A stretch of DNA of 64,000 nucleotides from Pomacea canaliculata (GCF_003073045.1 NC_037593.1:3711525-3775524); one strand, 5' to 3'. Counted from the first letter of the stretch, positions 1 through 12,629 are shown. Notes: generated by a model not told the origin, from the sequence alone. Program-made: numbers and translations.

Positions 1-179
1 AGCAGGAAAACAGAAGATGCGTACAAGTGTACCTTTGACAAAACGCCTTGTGACTTGTTTTATGCTAATTAAGAGCTGCAGTCTCTTTGAGAGCGATCAC
101 GTGAAGATACGGCACTCCTACAGCGCTCGATCGTTCCTTCACACACAGCAGAAGCTTTAGCGACGAGGAGCGCATGCAG
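1..179 (+). other. possible 5' untranslated exon upstream of the sulfotransferase gene
   Basis: The segment ends in CAG followed by a strong donor (GTGAGT at 180-185). It has no long open frame. The next convincing acceptor downstream on this strand is at about 2966 (TTACAG), just before the sulfotransferase start codon. It could therefore be a non-coding first exon of that gene, but only the donor supports this; a transcript would be needed to confirm it. Confidence 0.3.
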
Positions 180-540
180 GTGAGTCAGCGTTGTTAAAGC
201 ATGTCATGCAGACGATGTGCTGGAGGATGCATGACTTTTTCCAACATGGTAAAAAATAATCTGACATAGTACAAGTCAGCCTTTAACATTCTTCTTGCAG
301 TGAATATTGACAAAACAGTGCTGAACGTGGAAGATTTTCTGTTGTACTGATATAGGCCGGTACCCTGGTAAAGAACTGTTTTGTTTGTTTTTTTTTTTTT
401 TGGGGGGGGGGAAGCCTCCCTTAAAAAAAAATTGAATGAGAATCGTTCACTCTCAGGATGATGTTTACAGACCCCCGCCACCACCACCTCGCAAATTTTC
501 CTACGCCACTGCATTATAATATAAAGGGGCCATTTTATAC

Positions 541-825
541 AATGTAATATATCATGGCTATTACAGACATTGTGATACACCATATACACTATGGAGACTG
601 TAACATACTATAGTTCTTATAGACACTGCAATATACCTTGGTTATTATATATGCAGTAATATACCGCATATAGTCATTATATACATTGTAATTATACCAT
701 GGATCCTATATACAGTGTATGCCATAGATATTACAGACCCCATAATATGCTGTATACATTATAGACACCTTAGTATATTGCTACATTATAGACACTGTAA
801 TATACCATAGACATCACAGAAACTG
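541..825. repeat. degenerate AT-rich tandem repeat, copy block 1
   Basis: A motif close to ACTGTAATATACCATAGTC followed by ATTATAGAC recurs roughly every 27-31 bases with many substitutions, about nine or ten times. The same motif reappears at 2690-2815. It has no coding content. The rest of 830-2680 is AT-rich intronic or intergenic sequence with GT-rich stretches and no gene that I can support. Confidence 0.6.
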
Positions 826-2689
826 TTGTTGATTTTAGGAGGGAAAAATGCTTCCATCTAAAGGCAATTCTGTGGGGAAAGGAAAATGAATCTGAGGGAA
901 TATGGGGAGTGGAGGATGGGAGAGGAAGTGGTTAGGGTAGTTGTGGGAGGAGGGTCAGTGCTCATGCAGTAATGCTATAGGTGCTGTATACTGTTGCTAA
1001 TGCCCTCTTTTCTTGTTGTGGTCTCTTACTCTGGGTGTCCAGGAAATCTGTATGTCTGCCATGGTGGTGTGCTATACCAGCCTGAGGTGACCTTGTGCGG
1101 GGTGCCCACTGAACCTCCTGTTGCTGTGTTACTATATGAGTGGGTGTGTGTGCACATGTGTGTGTGTATGTCGCTAGAATCTATTCCCTTTCATCTCCTA
1201 CATAATCTTCCCTCTAGTGTGCTGGCGTTGCATCATACCTGTAATTGCCCTTGCGGATTAATAAAGTTGTATTGTATACTGGTGGTCAGATCCCTTATGT
1301 TGCACTGTTCCTAATGTTCTAGAATTCTATTTAGTTTTAGATACCATATTTGTTTCTACTGTTATGGATTGTAAAGGACTGTAAAGGACTGTCAGTTTGT
1401 TACAGTTTTATTTTTATTATAGTGTATATATAGTATTCTTTTTCTTTATTCTTTTTGTTTGTATAAACCGGGTATTTGTATGGTTTGCCAATATCTTTAC
1501 ATTTTGTGTTTGTTTGTGTTATAGTTGTCGCGTGGTCGCGACGAAGCCAGTCGAACTTCAACTGAGCGCAGACCATTTTCACGTTAATTTAATAGTAATA
1601 CTGATAGGAATCAGGCATATTTACTTAAGCTTCTGCTCGAAGGTTCCTGCTCTAGGTGTTCAGTCGAAAGCCTTTCCGCACACTGATGCAGCAGAGTCGC
1701 GAGTTCACTCGCCGACGAGATGATGATGATCTGACGGACAGTAACGCGAACAAAGGCAATTCTTACAATTGACACATAGTTGATCTTATACAAATCCATA
1801 CAACGGGAAACGAGTACGCGCTACGAGCGTCGCGACCGGCAATCATGAACGTTAACCTAACAAAGTACAAGTCTTGCAATCAAACGTCGGACTATGGCTT
1901 TGAACATAAAAGGATTCTTTCACTTGCACTTCCACCGCCACCAAAGGCCCTTACAGACTAGAATGGTCTGGGTCTCTACTCACCCAAACGGCTTGTGGAG
2001 ATTCGATACAAAAACGAAAAACTCTGACTGTCATGGCCACGGTCCAGCACCGTCCTGTTACTTGATGACGACTACCCATGACGTCAAAGAAGGAAAAGTA
2101 AAATGACGCATCAGAAGCTGTGCGCGCGCGCAAGACGTAAGACAAAACGATGGGCCAGCTCAGTATGGGAGGCATGCAAGGATGACAGCACAATCGCTGA
2201 CACGCGACAATAGTGTTAGTTTATAGGCTTTTAGTTTATTTATCAGGTTACATTATCTTATCTTTGCGAAACTTTACATTTATTTTGTGGTTGTCCTAGG
2301 TTAGCATCCTTATCAATTCATTTATGGCAAAGTTTGTCTTTTTTTGAGTTCTTTGCTTTTTTGGGGAATATTATCCAGTTTCTACTCTTTGCCTGTTTAT
2401 ATGAATCTAGAATTTGTATGGCTTGTCTCCATTGTTACCTCTTATGACAGTATAGCATGCTGTAACTCTTGGGTGGGTTAAGGAACCTACTGATGTTTAA
2501 TTCCATTCTAAATTTACTGTGACCTGTTCCAGTTCTTCTCTTTCTTGTTTGTTTAGGTTACATTCCAACATCACATCTGTCACCACATGTGCATGTAGAA
2601 CTGTCTTTAAATGTAGTTAGGCATTCTCCATTAAGCCTTATTCTACCTACTTTGGTTTGATCTGACCTATTTGATTTGAGGAAATAACA

Positions 2690-2815
2690 CTGTAATATAC
2701 TATGGTGATTATAAACATTGCAATATACTATGGTCATAGACTGTAGATATTACAGACATTGTAATGTCTAAATATATACTGTAATGTACCATAGTCATTA
2801 TAGATGAAGTGTAAT
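2690..2815. repeat. degenerate AT-rich tandem repeat, copy block 2
   Basis: Four to five copies of the same ATACTATGGT/ATTATAGAC-type unit seen at 541-825, here directly upstream of the first coding exon of the sulfotransferase gene. A short (GT)n run follows at about 2823-2838. Confidence 0.55.
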
Positions 2816-3065
2816 GTGATACGTGTGTGTGTGTGTGGTAATACCCTGTAACGCAAGTCCATCGCCATCTGTTCCAACCCTCTGACAAACGCCCTTTCTA
2901 TCAGTCTGTGAGACAATGGCCAGGTGAAACAAATCTGTGATAAACACCATTTCACTCATGTTACAGGATTCCAGTTGCATCTGAACACCGCAGACTGCTG
3001 TCGCCAGCAATTTGTTTTGCTTTTGTTTCCTTTCTGGCCGGACTGCAACAATAAGTACACTAGTC

Positions 3066-6000
3066 ATGGATAAATCAGACCTCTCCCAACCTAACGACCC
3101 TGCCGTTGTCAGCGACCATTCTCCACCACACCCTTCAAGTATAATCGAAGTGAATGGGGACCTGTTCCCGAGATTTCGCCTGACAACCTCCACAGAGGAC
3201 CATGTGAGAGGGCTGAAGGCCATGTCTGTGCGGGAGGATGACATCTTCATTGTGGCCTATCCTAAATCAGGTCACCATCTTGTTTGTTACATTAATGTAG
3301 ACACATTTTTTTTCTAAAATAGTTGGTCTGCACTCGATTTAAGACAATATTTCCTAAACTTTCTGAATGGTGATGGTGATACAGCTGTTGTTGTTCCATG
3401 GCAGGCACACACTGGGTGTGGGAGATCGTGCACATGCTGGTGTCAGGGCGAGCGGAGTATGAGGCGCGTACCAAGGAGCATCTGATGGTAGAGATGATGG
3501 AGCTAGACACGATCACCTCCCAGCCCTCCCCTCGCTTCATCAACAGCCACCTGCGCCTGCGCCACCTCCCGCGCGAGCTCGTCACCAAGCGGTCAAAGGT
3601 CATCCACTTGACGAGGAACCCGAAGGATATCGTCGTGTCGCTCTATTTCCACATGACCCAGATGAAGCATTTCCCACAGGACCTCACCATCACCACCTTC
3701 GTTGAAGACTGGCTGAAAGGCTGGGACTACCCAGGTATGTGTTTGTATCACATTATGCTGTTCTCTGTTTACGTCCCTTTCTGTTGTCGCAGTTTATGTA
3801 TTTATTTGCTCTTTTTCTCTCTGTGTTGTGGTCCCACCCATCTATGTTCTCTCTCTCCAGAAGGTCGAGTGTCGTTGCAATGTAACAGTTGCTAATGTAA
3901 CATCTAGGTATCTGACTGACTGAGGCTCAGCATTGTATTTCCACCCGCTTTCTGCATGACAGGGCTTTATCGACTTTCTCGTAGTGTGGCAGGCAGGAGA
4001 ACTTGAACAACAAACATACGCACGGTTCCGCATAACAGGGTTTATAGACTTTGTCGTTTTACTTTGTGACACCGCGAACTAATCCGTGGTGACACTATCC
4101 CCGCTTTACAAGCCAAATTAGGGGGAGATAAAAATAGTTTACTGCTCCTAGGGCAGCAGCTGCCTGTCTCCCCTAGTTCGCCTTACCAATTCTCATAAAA
4201 AATTTACTACTTGTGGACTGCTGGACATGAATTAATATTGCATTGTCGCTGGCAGTGTGTAATTGGTGAAAATGTCAGACCTTTAGGGCGATGGGAAGTG
4301 CGAGAAAAATCGATTACAAAATTCCACCCACACACCGAAAGTGTGTACAAATATCACCACTTAACTATGTAAAAAAGCGAGGACCAGTAGGAGGAAGAGG
4401 AAAAGCTAGAGAGAGAAAAAAAAACCATACGGCTTTTGCAACTAATCAAAATCTTACCCTCAAAAGAACAATATACTTACTGTAATAACATGCATCCACA
4501 ATGCAATTACATTAGCAAAGCGATCACAACTGTGCACATTTCTTCGCGATTATATGCTAATAATCGCTTTGAACCTAGGGGCATCAGACAAATTTTATAA
4601 GCACCAGTTTTAATTCAAATTAAAGAGAGGCATATAAATTCAGGTTCTTATATTGACATTTTCCCCCTGGTACAGTTTATGAGATCCAAAGGTATCACAG
4701 TATATCTAATCTTGATGGACGTTTACCAGGTACACACTTAGACTACTTCCAATATATGACCGAGATGGACCTCTGGCAGAGAGAGCATCCCGAGGTTCCA
4801 GTCATCAATATCAGCTTTGAAGAGTGTAAGAGGGTATGTATGCTGTTGGAGTAGGTTGCATTAGCCTGTTCTTCTTAGTTGAGACAGATGAACTCCCCAC
4901 CAACTCCCGTCAGTTAAAGCAAACAATAGGATAATTTTGTTGTTGTGGCTGCTGATGATAACATTAGCCATACACTCACCTTTCTCTAGTATAGATGACT
5001 TGAAAATCTACGCCATGTTTTAGAGAGTTGATACATGAGCTCATATGTTGTTAAAGGTTCTTTGTGTTAAGTGTAATAATGCTCTTTGTAAGAATCTGTA
5101 ATTTTCACAGAAAATTATTACACTTTATGCAAAAGACCTTTAACATTGTTTTAGAAAGTTCATGCAGAAAAACTTTAACTTGTCTTATATATGAAGGAAC
5201 CTTCGTCTTCCACAGTTAAAGCATAGTCTTACACATCTACCACAGAGTGCCTCTAACTTGTTTTATTGCTAACATACAGTTTTTTGTCTTGAATTGTTAT
5301 ACCTGAAGCAGCTGTTGCCGCACACACACACACACAATGATACAAACAGATACATTGCATCTGTCATTAAAAAATCGTTTCCACCCACTTCCTGAACTTT
5401 CTTCAAATTAACCTCAATGTTGTAAACCTCTTATCTCCCTTCTTCCTGTTTCATGTGCGTCTGACTGTCAGTCGCCTGTTGAGTCTGTGCGGAAGCTGGC
5501 GGACTTCCTAAAGGTGGATGCCACAGACAAGCTTTGTGCGGACATTGCTGAAGCCTGCAGCTTTGAGAACTTGAAGAAAGCTGATGACAGCAAGGATTTC
5601 CCCAAGACTGGTGCCTTTAAAGATCTCAAGCTGAGCGTGTATCGAAAAGGTAAGACTACCGACTTTGACCTTTTAAACTCTCCAGGTATCCGGGCAATCG
5701 AGAACACATCTTATTGCTCTCAGAAAATGTATCCTACAGGGGCATATGACACGAGGATAAATGTATTATGTCGGCATCGATTACAAATAATTCAACAGGA
5801 CGAATCGTCCTTTCAGGTACAGAGCTAAAGTTCTTAGTTTCAAATATACCAAAGTTTATTACAACTCAGCCTTAAAATAATTGAAAAGCTAAATAAGATT
5901 GATCCCAGATTGAGTTCCTGTACATGAATCTTGTGATCTGTCCTACTTAGCTGACGAAAGATTGCTTTATAGTTTAATGAAAAATTATTATTTAGATGCC

Positions 6001-6156
6001 GTGAATACTAAATCATCAAGATAATTTCGAATGCTTTTTTCTGCTGTAGGTGAAATCGACGATTGGAAGAATTTTCTCACAGTGGCTGTGAACGAAAAGT
6101 TTGATGCTCTTCTGAAAGAAAAATTGAGTGGAAGACTGAGCAGATTTAATATTTGA
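3066..6156 (+). CDS. cytosolic sulfotransferase (SULT1-like), 5 coding exons
   Basis: Enzymes of this family transfer sulfate from PAPS to hydroxyl or amine groups of small molecules in the cytosol. Coding exons are 3066-3270, 3405-3734, 4730-4833, 5472-5649 and 6050-6156. They join in frame to 308 codons (307 aa), a normal length for the family, and every intron is GT-AG. The 5'-phosphosulfate loop YPKSGTHW is at residues 65-72. The catalytic histidine is probably H117 in FINSHLRLRHLP. The 3'-phosphate motif RNPKDIVVSLYFH is at 139-151. The C-terminal RKGEIDDWKN matches the usual RKGxxGDWK, and KNFLTVAVNE (279-288) fits the KxxxTVxxxE dimer motif. There is no signal peptide or membrane helix. 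The ATG at 3066 is the first in frame after an in-frame break and gives a typical N-terminus. The substrate cannot be read from sequence, so I give no symbol. Confidence 0.95.
5049..5150. repeat. imperfect palindrome in sulfotransferase intron 3
   Basis: The arm at about 5050-5080 (GTTAAAGGTTCTTTGTGTTA, then AGTGTAATAAT) is matched in inverse orientation at about 5112-5147 (ATTATTACACTTTATGCAAA, then AGACCTTTAAC). They are about 80 percent identical over roughly 31 bases with a loop of about 30 bases. This resembles a folded-back MITE or a chance inverted duplication. Confidence 0.5.
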
Positions 6157-6932
6157 ACAGACAAGTCCGTGTTACACCGTGCTGTTATCAAGATTTGATT
6201 GGAACTGTATCTGTGTGATAACCAGTGTCTGGTTTTGCTTAACAACTGTAAACGGAAACTTCAAGTTTATTTGGACAAACAAGTACTAAAATATTTAGAC
6301 GTCTTGACAAAAATATTGCCCTACCTTTTTTTTTTAACCCTTGATCACAGCAGCTTAAAGCTTAATGTTTTGGTAGTGCAACTGTAACTAAATGATGAGC
6401 AGTGTCCACCTCAAAATGAAAGTGTGTGAGCTGAGGGAGATTTGTTTTTGTGGGATACCGAACATTCATCTGCTGTTAGCACCTATCCCTCGTGGCACAC
6501 GCGCGCGCCACACACACATATATTCTCTTTTTTCTGTACCTCTTTCTTTTTTGTAAGCGTGTGTACTTATAGAAATGTAAGCTGAAATTTGTTAAATGCT
6601 AATTTTTTATGAATAATTCACAAAGTCCATTCTAATTTTACTGGTCACTGTTTGTGTTTGCATGTACGTGCGTGCATGTGTGTGTTGTTGCGTGGATGAG
6701 AGGCAGAGACCTATATGTATGTAGACGAATGGATTTAAGGCAGAGTGTGACAGACATACTCAGCAAGAACAGACAACATGCCATCATGCAAACACATTTC
6801 GGACTTAAAATGCAAAAAAGATTTAATGATCCAATTTCATTACTTACAAAGGCTGATTGCAAAATTAATGAGAAAGTCAAGCTGACTGCGTGCACTGGGC
6901 TCATATTTCACTAAAGGTTGTAAAGAAAGAGT
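6157..6932. other. convergent intergenic region
   Basis: This is the 3' end of the sulfotransferase gene facing the 3' end of the temptin-monooxygenase gene. It contains a CA/CG-rich run at 6498-6520 and GT-rich sequence near 6650-6690. On the minus strand an ATTAAA at about 6822 could serve as the monooxygenase polyadenylation signal. I see no gene here. Confidence 0.5.
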
Positions 6933-9900
6933 CTAAACAGTGGGTGAGGACTGGCTGGGCACCCTGGCGTTCTTGGCCCTGGACAGCTCGTAGAGCTCGA
7001 TCTCGCAGGACTCCAGGGCAGCCAGGAACTGCATGCCCTCTGGCTTGCGCGTCAGACTCCATTCCACGATCCGGTCCCACGCCTCACCGGACGTCAGACA
7101 AGGCTCTGCCTCTTGCGCAGCCAGGATAGCCTGCAGGGTCACGAAGTGTTCAAAAGCGAAATTTTATGATTTAATAAAGAATCGCTGGTAAATAAGTAAA
7201 CACAAGTTTAAACCTCCTCGTGATTTGATAAAGAGTTGTTTAATCACCTATCTAAAAGATCGAACCTCTTTATGAGTTAGTGAAATATTCCCAATAAATA
7301 AAAAAACTGAGCTCTTTCAATGATTTATAGTCTACCATGGCAGGAACACTGACCTGCATGCACTCCGCAGTGCACGGGCCAAACGGGTGGCAGGCGTCCG
7401 TGATGTTGTGAAACACTGGGATGTTGGGGAATGTCTGGTACCACTTGGACTCCTCCGCGCCTATGCAGCCTTTGTACGTGTCAGGATCACACCTGGTTGA
7501 AGACGAGAAGCACCATGGTCCATGAGAAGGGCAGGAAAAATAAAATCATTAGCAACACTCATGAAAAGTCACAGCCGACCGCTTCTGAGGTAAGAGATGG
7601 CGACTCGTGCAGCTGAACAGGACAGTCGATAGTACAGTTGATAAAACATTCGATACAATGCAGTCGTAACAGCACAGTCAACAATACCGTCGATACATTA
7701 CTGAAAAAGAAGCTGCTATGTACCAATGACAGCGCAAAGAAATGGTATAAATAAATGAACGGACAAACAAACCAATCAACAAGCAACAAAGGATCAAACG
7801 AACGAAATACAAAGAAATAAACAAGCAAAAGATCGAACAAACGATAAACAAAATAATGAACAAGCAAAAAAACAAAGGATCGATCTAAACAACAAACAAA
7901 CAAAAAAAGAACTAAAAATAACACGAACAAAAGAATAAAAGATCAAACCAGTCAGCAAGCAACAATGAAACGAACGAAGCAAAACAACAAACGACCGAAC
8001 AAATGAAGGAAAGAGTGAACAAAGAAATAAATATGGAGCAAACAAATCACTTCAGGTACATTTTTGGTAGTCGGTCAAAAGCTGTTTGAAGATAAGCGTT
8101 ATCTTACCCACTGAGAGAACCATAGGTGGTGCACATGGGGGAGGCCAGCATGGCCTGCACGGGGTAGAAGTAGAGGAAGGCGTAGCACATCTCTTCTTGC
8201 GTCGACTCGCCGAACGTGACGGTACGGCTTTTGTACGTGGAGCTGTACTCGCACGTAGTCTTCAGCACATCCCCGGGCTCAACAGGGATAGCATCATCGT
8301 AGCTATTAAAACATAGACACACAAGCGCGTACACAAATAAAAAAAGAGTGCTTGGATTTCTCCCCCGACGATTATCCACGACCAGAGGAATAACACTGTT
8401 AAACATCTGAAGTAAAATTTACAGCTCGTGTGAGCAAAAGATTAAATAATTGGAGAATGATAAGATTCTTGAAATGCAAGAATTGTTTCGTAAAAATTAT
8501 AGTACAGTATACGACATTTTCACAGATTTGCCCAGAAACAGCTTGCTAACCACAAGAAATATATCTTGCATTTACTGATTTCAAAAAGGCTTTTTTGCGA
8601 AAGCTAAAGAACGAGATGAAGTCAGACTTACTTGAAGAACTGCGGGCTGTCGTAGCTGTAGTGCTCATCCATGGTGAAGGTGGTGATCAGAGAGTTGTTC
8701 CTGTAGAGCTCCACTGACATCTTGCGCCCTGAAAGATGACGATGATAATGTGATAGACGCAAGTTTAGATTGTATCGGTTAAAAGATGGAAACAAACAAT
8801 TAATTAAATAACTCGTGTGCCATTGACTCATCCAGTGATTCAATGGTTCTTTCATTACTTCATTTAGTCATTCTTTCCTTTATTTCTTGATTTCATTTAT
8901 TCATATCTTTGTTTTTACCTCTTTTCTCGAATGACAAGAAACGAGAGAAAGAGGTAGAACAGGCTGGTAGGTAGAAATGCCTGTATTGCAATCTCTCACC
9001 CAGGTAGTGCATGTGGTTGAAAGCCCGAAGACGTTGATGGTGTGCCCGATCTTCCTGGTGGTGCACGAGGCTGAGCAGTGAGAGGTCACCTGTGTGAGGT
9101 TGGAACGCGGCGGGATGGAGAAATGCTCGTTGCCCAGCAACAGGACAGAGGCGTCGTAGGGTCGCAGATGCGGTGTGTAGTGGATGAGAAGGCCAGAACT
9201 GTCGACGTAGCTGTCAATCAGAGCAGGGTTGTTCCAGTGAAGCTGGAAACAAATAACAACAATGACATAAGAATCTGCACAATGAAAGATTAGTGTAAGC
9301 TTTCACCGCACCATCCAAGACCAGATGGTGTAATTGCTCATGTGTGTGTGTGTGCGCGCGCGCGCTGCATACATCGATAAGAATTTCAAACACAAATAAA
9401 TTCAGTAAATTGTAGATTTAGTGAACAAGCCAGTTATTTTCTATTTCACAGTCAGAATAAACAAACCATTAGTCTCGAAGTATTTATTAAAAAGTATGAA
9501 GATCGAACTCACGACCTTCAGATTCCTCAGCATACGATAGACTATGAGACTAACGAGCTACCTGAATGCGCTCAAATCCGCGCGATATTTCCAGTTCTTT
9601 TGAATTAAATGGATGCTGGCATGAGCTAGGTATAGTAAACTCAAGCACACACCTGGATGGCAAGTTTCTTCAAGCCGTTCTTGCCGACGCGGACCCCGGC
9701 GTTGCGGTTGTAGCAGTCTCCGTTGAGCCCCAGGGTCCAGACGCTGATGATGGTCTTGCATTTTCTGTCTGGCAACATGTCGCACGGGTAGGCAGAGCGA
9801 GTCTGAACGTCTGGAGACAAAAGTGAAAGGGTGAAAGTATGCACACGTGCATCCACACTTCATACACGCAAAACACACGTACCAACGTGCACATGCACTC

Positions 9901-11356
9901 ACACAGACAGAAGATAAAGTGTATATGTGTGCATCATAAGAATAGATGGACATGCGCCCACACATAATGTTCCATTCACTTTCTCGCTGTCCTTCTCTCT
10001 CTCTCTGTCTGATATGACTATGCCCACCATCTTCGCAGCCAAAGATGACCATGTGGTGCAAAATGTAGCTGTTGTTGATGATGGGCTCTGTGGCGATGAG
10101 GTGATAGTCGTTGGCGTTGTCCTCGAATTCAAAGATCTTGCAGATGTAGGTTGTCTCCTTGGCTGGCACGGCTGTCAGTTCCAGGCGAGCAGGTTGTTGG
10201 CGAACCCCTAGGCACAGATAGCAAACTTTCTTGCAAATGTCCCTGTCGGGCTGGGAGAAGGCCAAAAGAACTCAACATCTTTATCCTGACATTTTAGTCG
10301 ACCAGCCCTCCCGATCTACTCATTAAGTAAAGAACAAATAAAGAAAGGGGAAAAAAAGGAAGAAATTAAAGAAAAAAACAGAAAAGAGAAAGCAATAAAA
10401 AAGAAAATAAATTTAAAATGTGCAAGCAAACTCAGAACAAAAACGACCGAGCCAACACACACACACAAACATTTATTCATACTGTTTTAAAGCAGCACAA
10501 GATGTCCAACATACCAGGCTTCGTGGATGGCCGAACAATTAAACTCTGCGGACTTGCAAGACTGAGTCATCCACTCCTGCTGGGTGCGGAACAAACCTGT
10601 GTGCAACTGTTTCTGCTGACAACGGGCACTGTCAATGGGCTCGCAGACACCTGGCACAGTACAAACTGGGGTTAGTCTGTTAGTTTAGACTTTGCTACCT
10701 CCTCTCCTCTTACACTCACACTGCTGAGGCTCCACGCATTCATATAGAATTTACTACATCCGTAACCTCGCACATCATACGCCGAGGTTTAGGCAGATTC
10801 ATCGAAAGTGTCTCCACTCATATACTGCACAGACAACAACAACAACCTGTCTGACTGACCTGGATGGGACAGTCCTGTGGAGGAGGTCGGGATGTCACCA
10901 ACTCGCCAGACACAGTTGGGGTCACCCAGCTCCTCCCCGTTGGTTCGTCCGTCGCCGTCAGAATCTTTTTGACACAGTTCCCGAGTCCACGCCTGCACGC
11001 GAGCATGCAAACCAGTTGTTTTTCTCGAGAAAGCACAGGATGAAACAAGAAGCAAGACAGAAAAAAATGGAAATGAAAAAAAAACTGACAAAAATAAAAG
11101 CCAAATGAAAAGAATAAAGAAAGAATAGAGAAAGGCAAGCATTCACCCGTCCGCCGATGTCGAAATCTTGACCAAATGGATTTCTGGAGCCACCGCCATC
11201 TACGTTGAAGTGGCCTACTCCACGCCACAGGTAGTTGGGCTTGCAGGGATGGGGAACCTGCTCGCCGTTCGGGATGCGATCCGCAAACATTCGGTATCCA
11301 TGGCACACCGATGTCAGTGCCAACAGGATCACGGCAACGCTGGCAGACAATTGCAA
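6933..11356 (-). CDS. secreted temptin-like / DBH-like copper monooxygenase fusion, 10 exons
   Basis: Coding exons on the minus strand are 11356-11147, 10992-10860, 10650-10515, 10242-10028, 9810-9653, 9242-9000, 8728-8632, 8302-8108, 7492-7354 and 7130-6933, all with GT-AG introns. Residues 1-20 form a signal peptide (hydrophobic LSASVAVILLALTSV, then CHG). Residues 21 to about 115 resemble mollusc temptin: NYLWRGVGHFNVDGGGSRNP, FGQDFDIGG, and an EF-hand-like DSDGDGRTNGEELGDPNCVW. Next come a Cys-rich linker and a Cu2-monooxygenase N domain with H222-H223 (LHHMVIFGC) and H286 (LHW). The C domain has HMH at 361-363 and the Met ligand in EMCY (M436). Together these are the expected CuH and CuM ligands of the PHM/DBH/MOXD family, which hydroxylates substrates using copper, ascorbate and O2. 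Exon 6 is one base short: spliced length is 1724, and one more base would give 575 codons. The fusion reading assumes a single transcript. Confidence 0.92.
7680..8050. repeat. AAAC/AAAG-rich low-complexity tract in the monooxygenase intron
   Basis: Irregular AACAAACAAAG-type repeats fill most of the intron between exons 8 and 9 of the minus-strand gene. Leucine/phenylalanine/cysteine-rich open frames on the minus strand are by-products of this repeat, not genes. Confidence 0.7.
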
Positions 11357-11421
11357 ATAAAGACACGTATAAGCTTTATATATATGTGTGTGTGTGTGGG
11401 GGTGTTTTTAGTTTGTTTGTT

Positions 11422-11468
11422 TGTTTTTAGGTATTGTACATATATATATATACCTAAAAACAAAACAA
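11422..11468. repeat. short perfect hairpin with TA core
   Basis: TTGTTTTTAGGTAT is followed by a (TA)-rich loop and then ATACCTAAAAACAA, a 14-bp perfect inverted repeat about 100 bp upstream of the start codon of the minus-strand fusion gene. It could be a MITE relic. It is not a eukaryotic terminator. Confidence 0.5.
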
Positions 11469-11484
11469 AACAGCATAATATTTT

Positions 11485-12620
11485 ATGAAGAGTGGCTTTC
11501 ACAGACGGAGATCCACACTTCCATACCTTCTCATGGTTAGAGTAGACGACAGCCTTCACACGTTCCTGAAGATGTCGTGTGTACAGTCTGTGACTACACC
11601 TGTCCTGCACCTGTCCTACACCCAGAAGTTTAGGTGCAAGGCCTTTATAAACAAGTTGGATTCGACCCACATCTTCTGACAAACAGTCACGGGGTAGTTT
11701 GTCACCAGTTCTCTGTCCATGGTGACACAAAATTTCTTCTCCCGACAGGTCATCAGATTTTCTTTATCATTCATGATAACCTGAGAGTCATTCAGATCAT
11801 TTATCAGCTGTAAGAACGAGGTTTGTTTTCTAGTTTTATTTGCTTTACTTTTACATCTTTTTTTTCCTCTAACATTATCTTTAGTGGCTCTTTGTAATAT
11901 CATGACAAGGTGCTGGTCCAACACCAGCTGTATCGTTCAGATGAATTGCAATAATGTTTTTGTTTTGTTTAAAGCATAATAATAACTATTACTAGAGATT
12001 TTCAAATTTTTTATTTCTGTTGAAAATATAGTTTATTTCACCTAATATAGATGAAATCTTTATGATAAATGAATTATTTTTGCAATCCTAAACTCTGATG
12101 ATAGTATTTAAAAAAATAGCACACATTTATAAACACTCGATCTGATTACTTCCCAAAGTTTCTGCTCCCGGTGTGTTTTACCACAATTGTATTACCTACA
12201 AAATCCTTTTTCTTATCGAACACTTACTGCTCTTAAATGTATCAAGGTTAAGTAACAAAAACAGAGTTTGTTTTTGAATGAAACAATTGTACCTATTCGA
12301 TATAATCTTCATTAGGTGCGTTAGCACCAACATTAGCACTTTGTGATCTCTCACACGAGTGGAATTGCAAGTGACAGATTAGACAACTGAGGTTGCGAAA
12401 CACAGACTCCATATATATTGCTCAAAACAAGGGAGAGATCGGTTGTATTACTGTTTCGTGTCAATAAATACAGACAATAACATTGAATCAAAGTAATTTC
12501 TTTATATACTTAATAAAACATTTTCAACGATTTTCATTGAAAAAAATCATTTAAATAATAAGAATTGAAGCTTGGATTGACCTAACCAATGGTTTCAAAC
12601 TTCAGAAAAGGGATATTAGA
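11485..12620. other. intergenic, no supported gene
   Basis: A slightly GC-richer block at 11485-11745 holds short open frames on both strands without recognisable domains. The rest is AT-rich. Confidence 0.4.
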
Positions 12621-12629
12621 GAAAAAGAA

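Noticed and set aside
7559..8045. Phe/Leu-rich minus-strand frames resembling membrane proteins
   Set aside because: AAAC/AAAG repeat inside an intron of the monooxygenase gene.
9558..10265. 235-codon minus-strand frame as one exon
   Set aside because: Only 10242-10028 is exon in this frame; the rest is intron and an out-of-frame pass over exon 5.
10818..11366. 182-codon minus-strand frame covering temptin exons 1-2
   Set aside because: Wrong frame over both real exons and reads through the intron.
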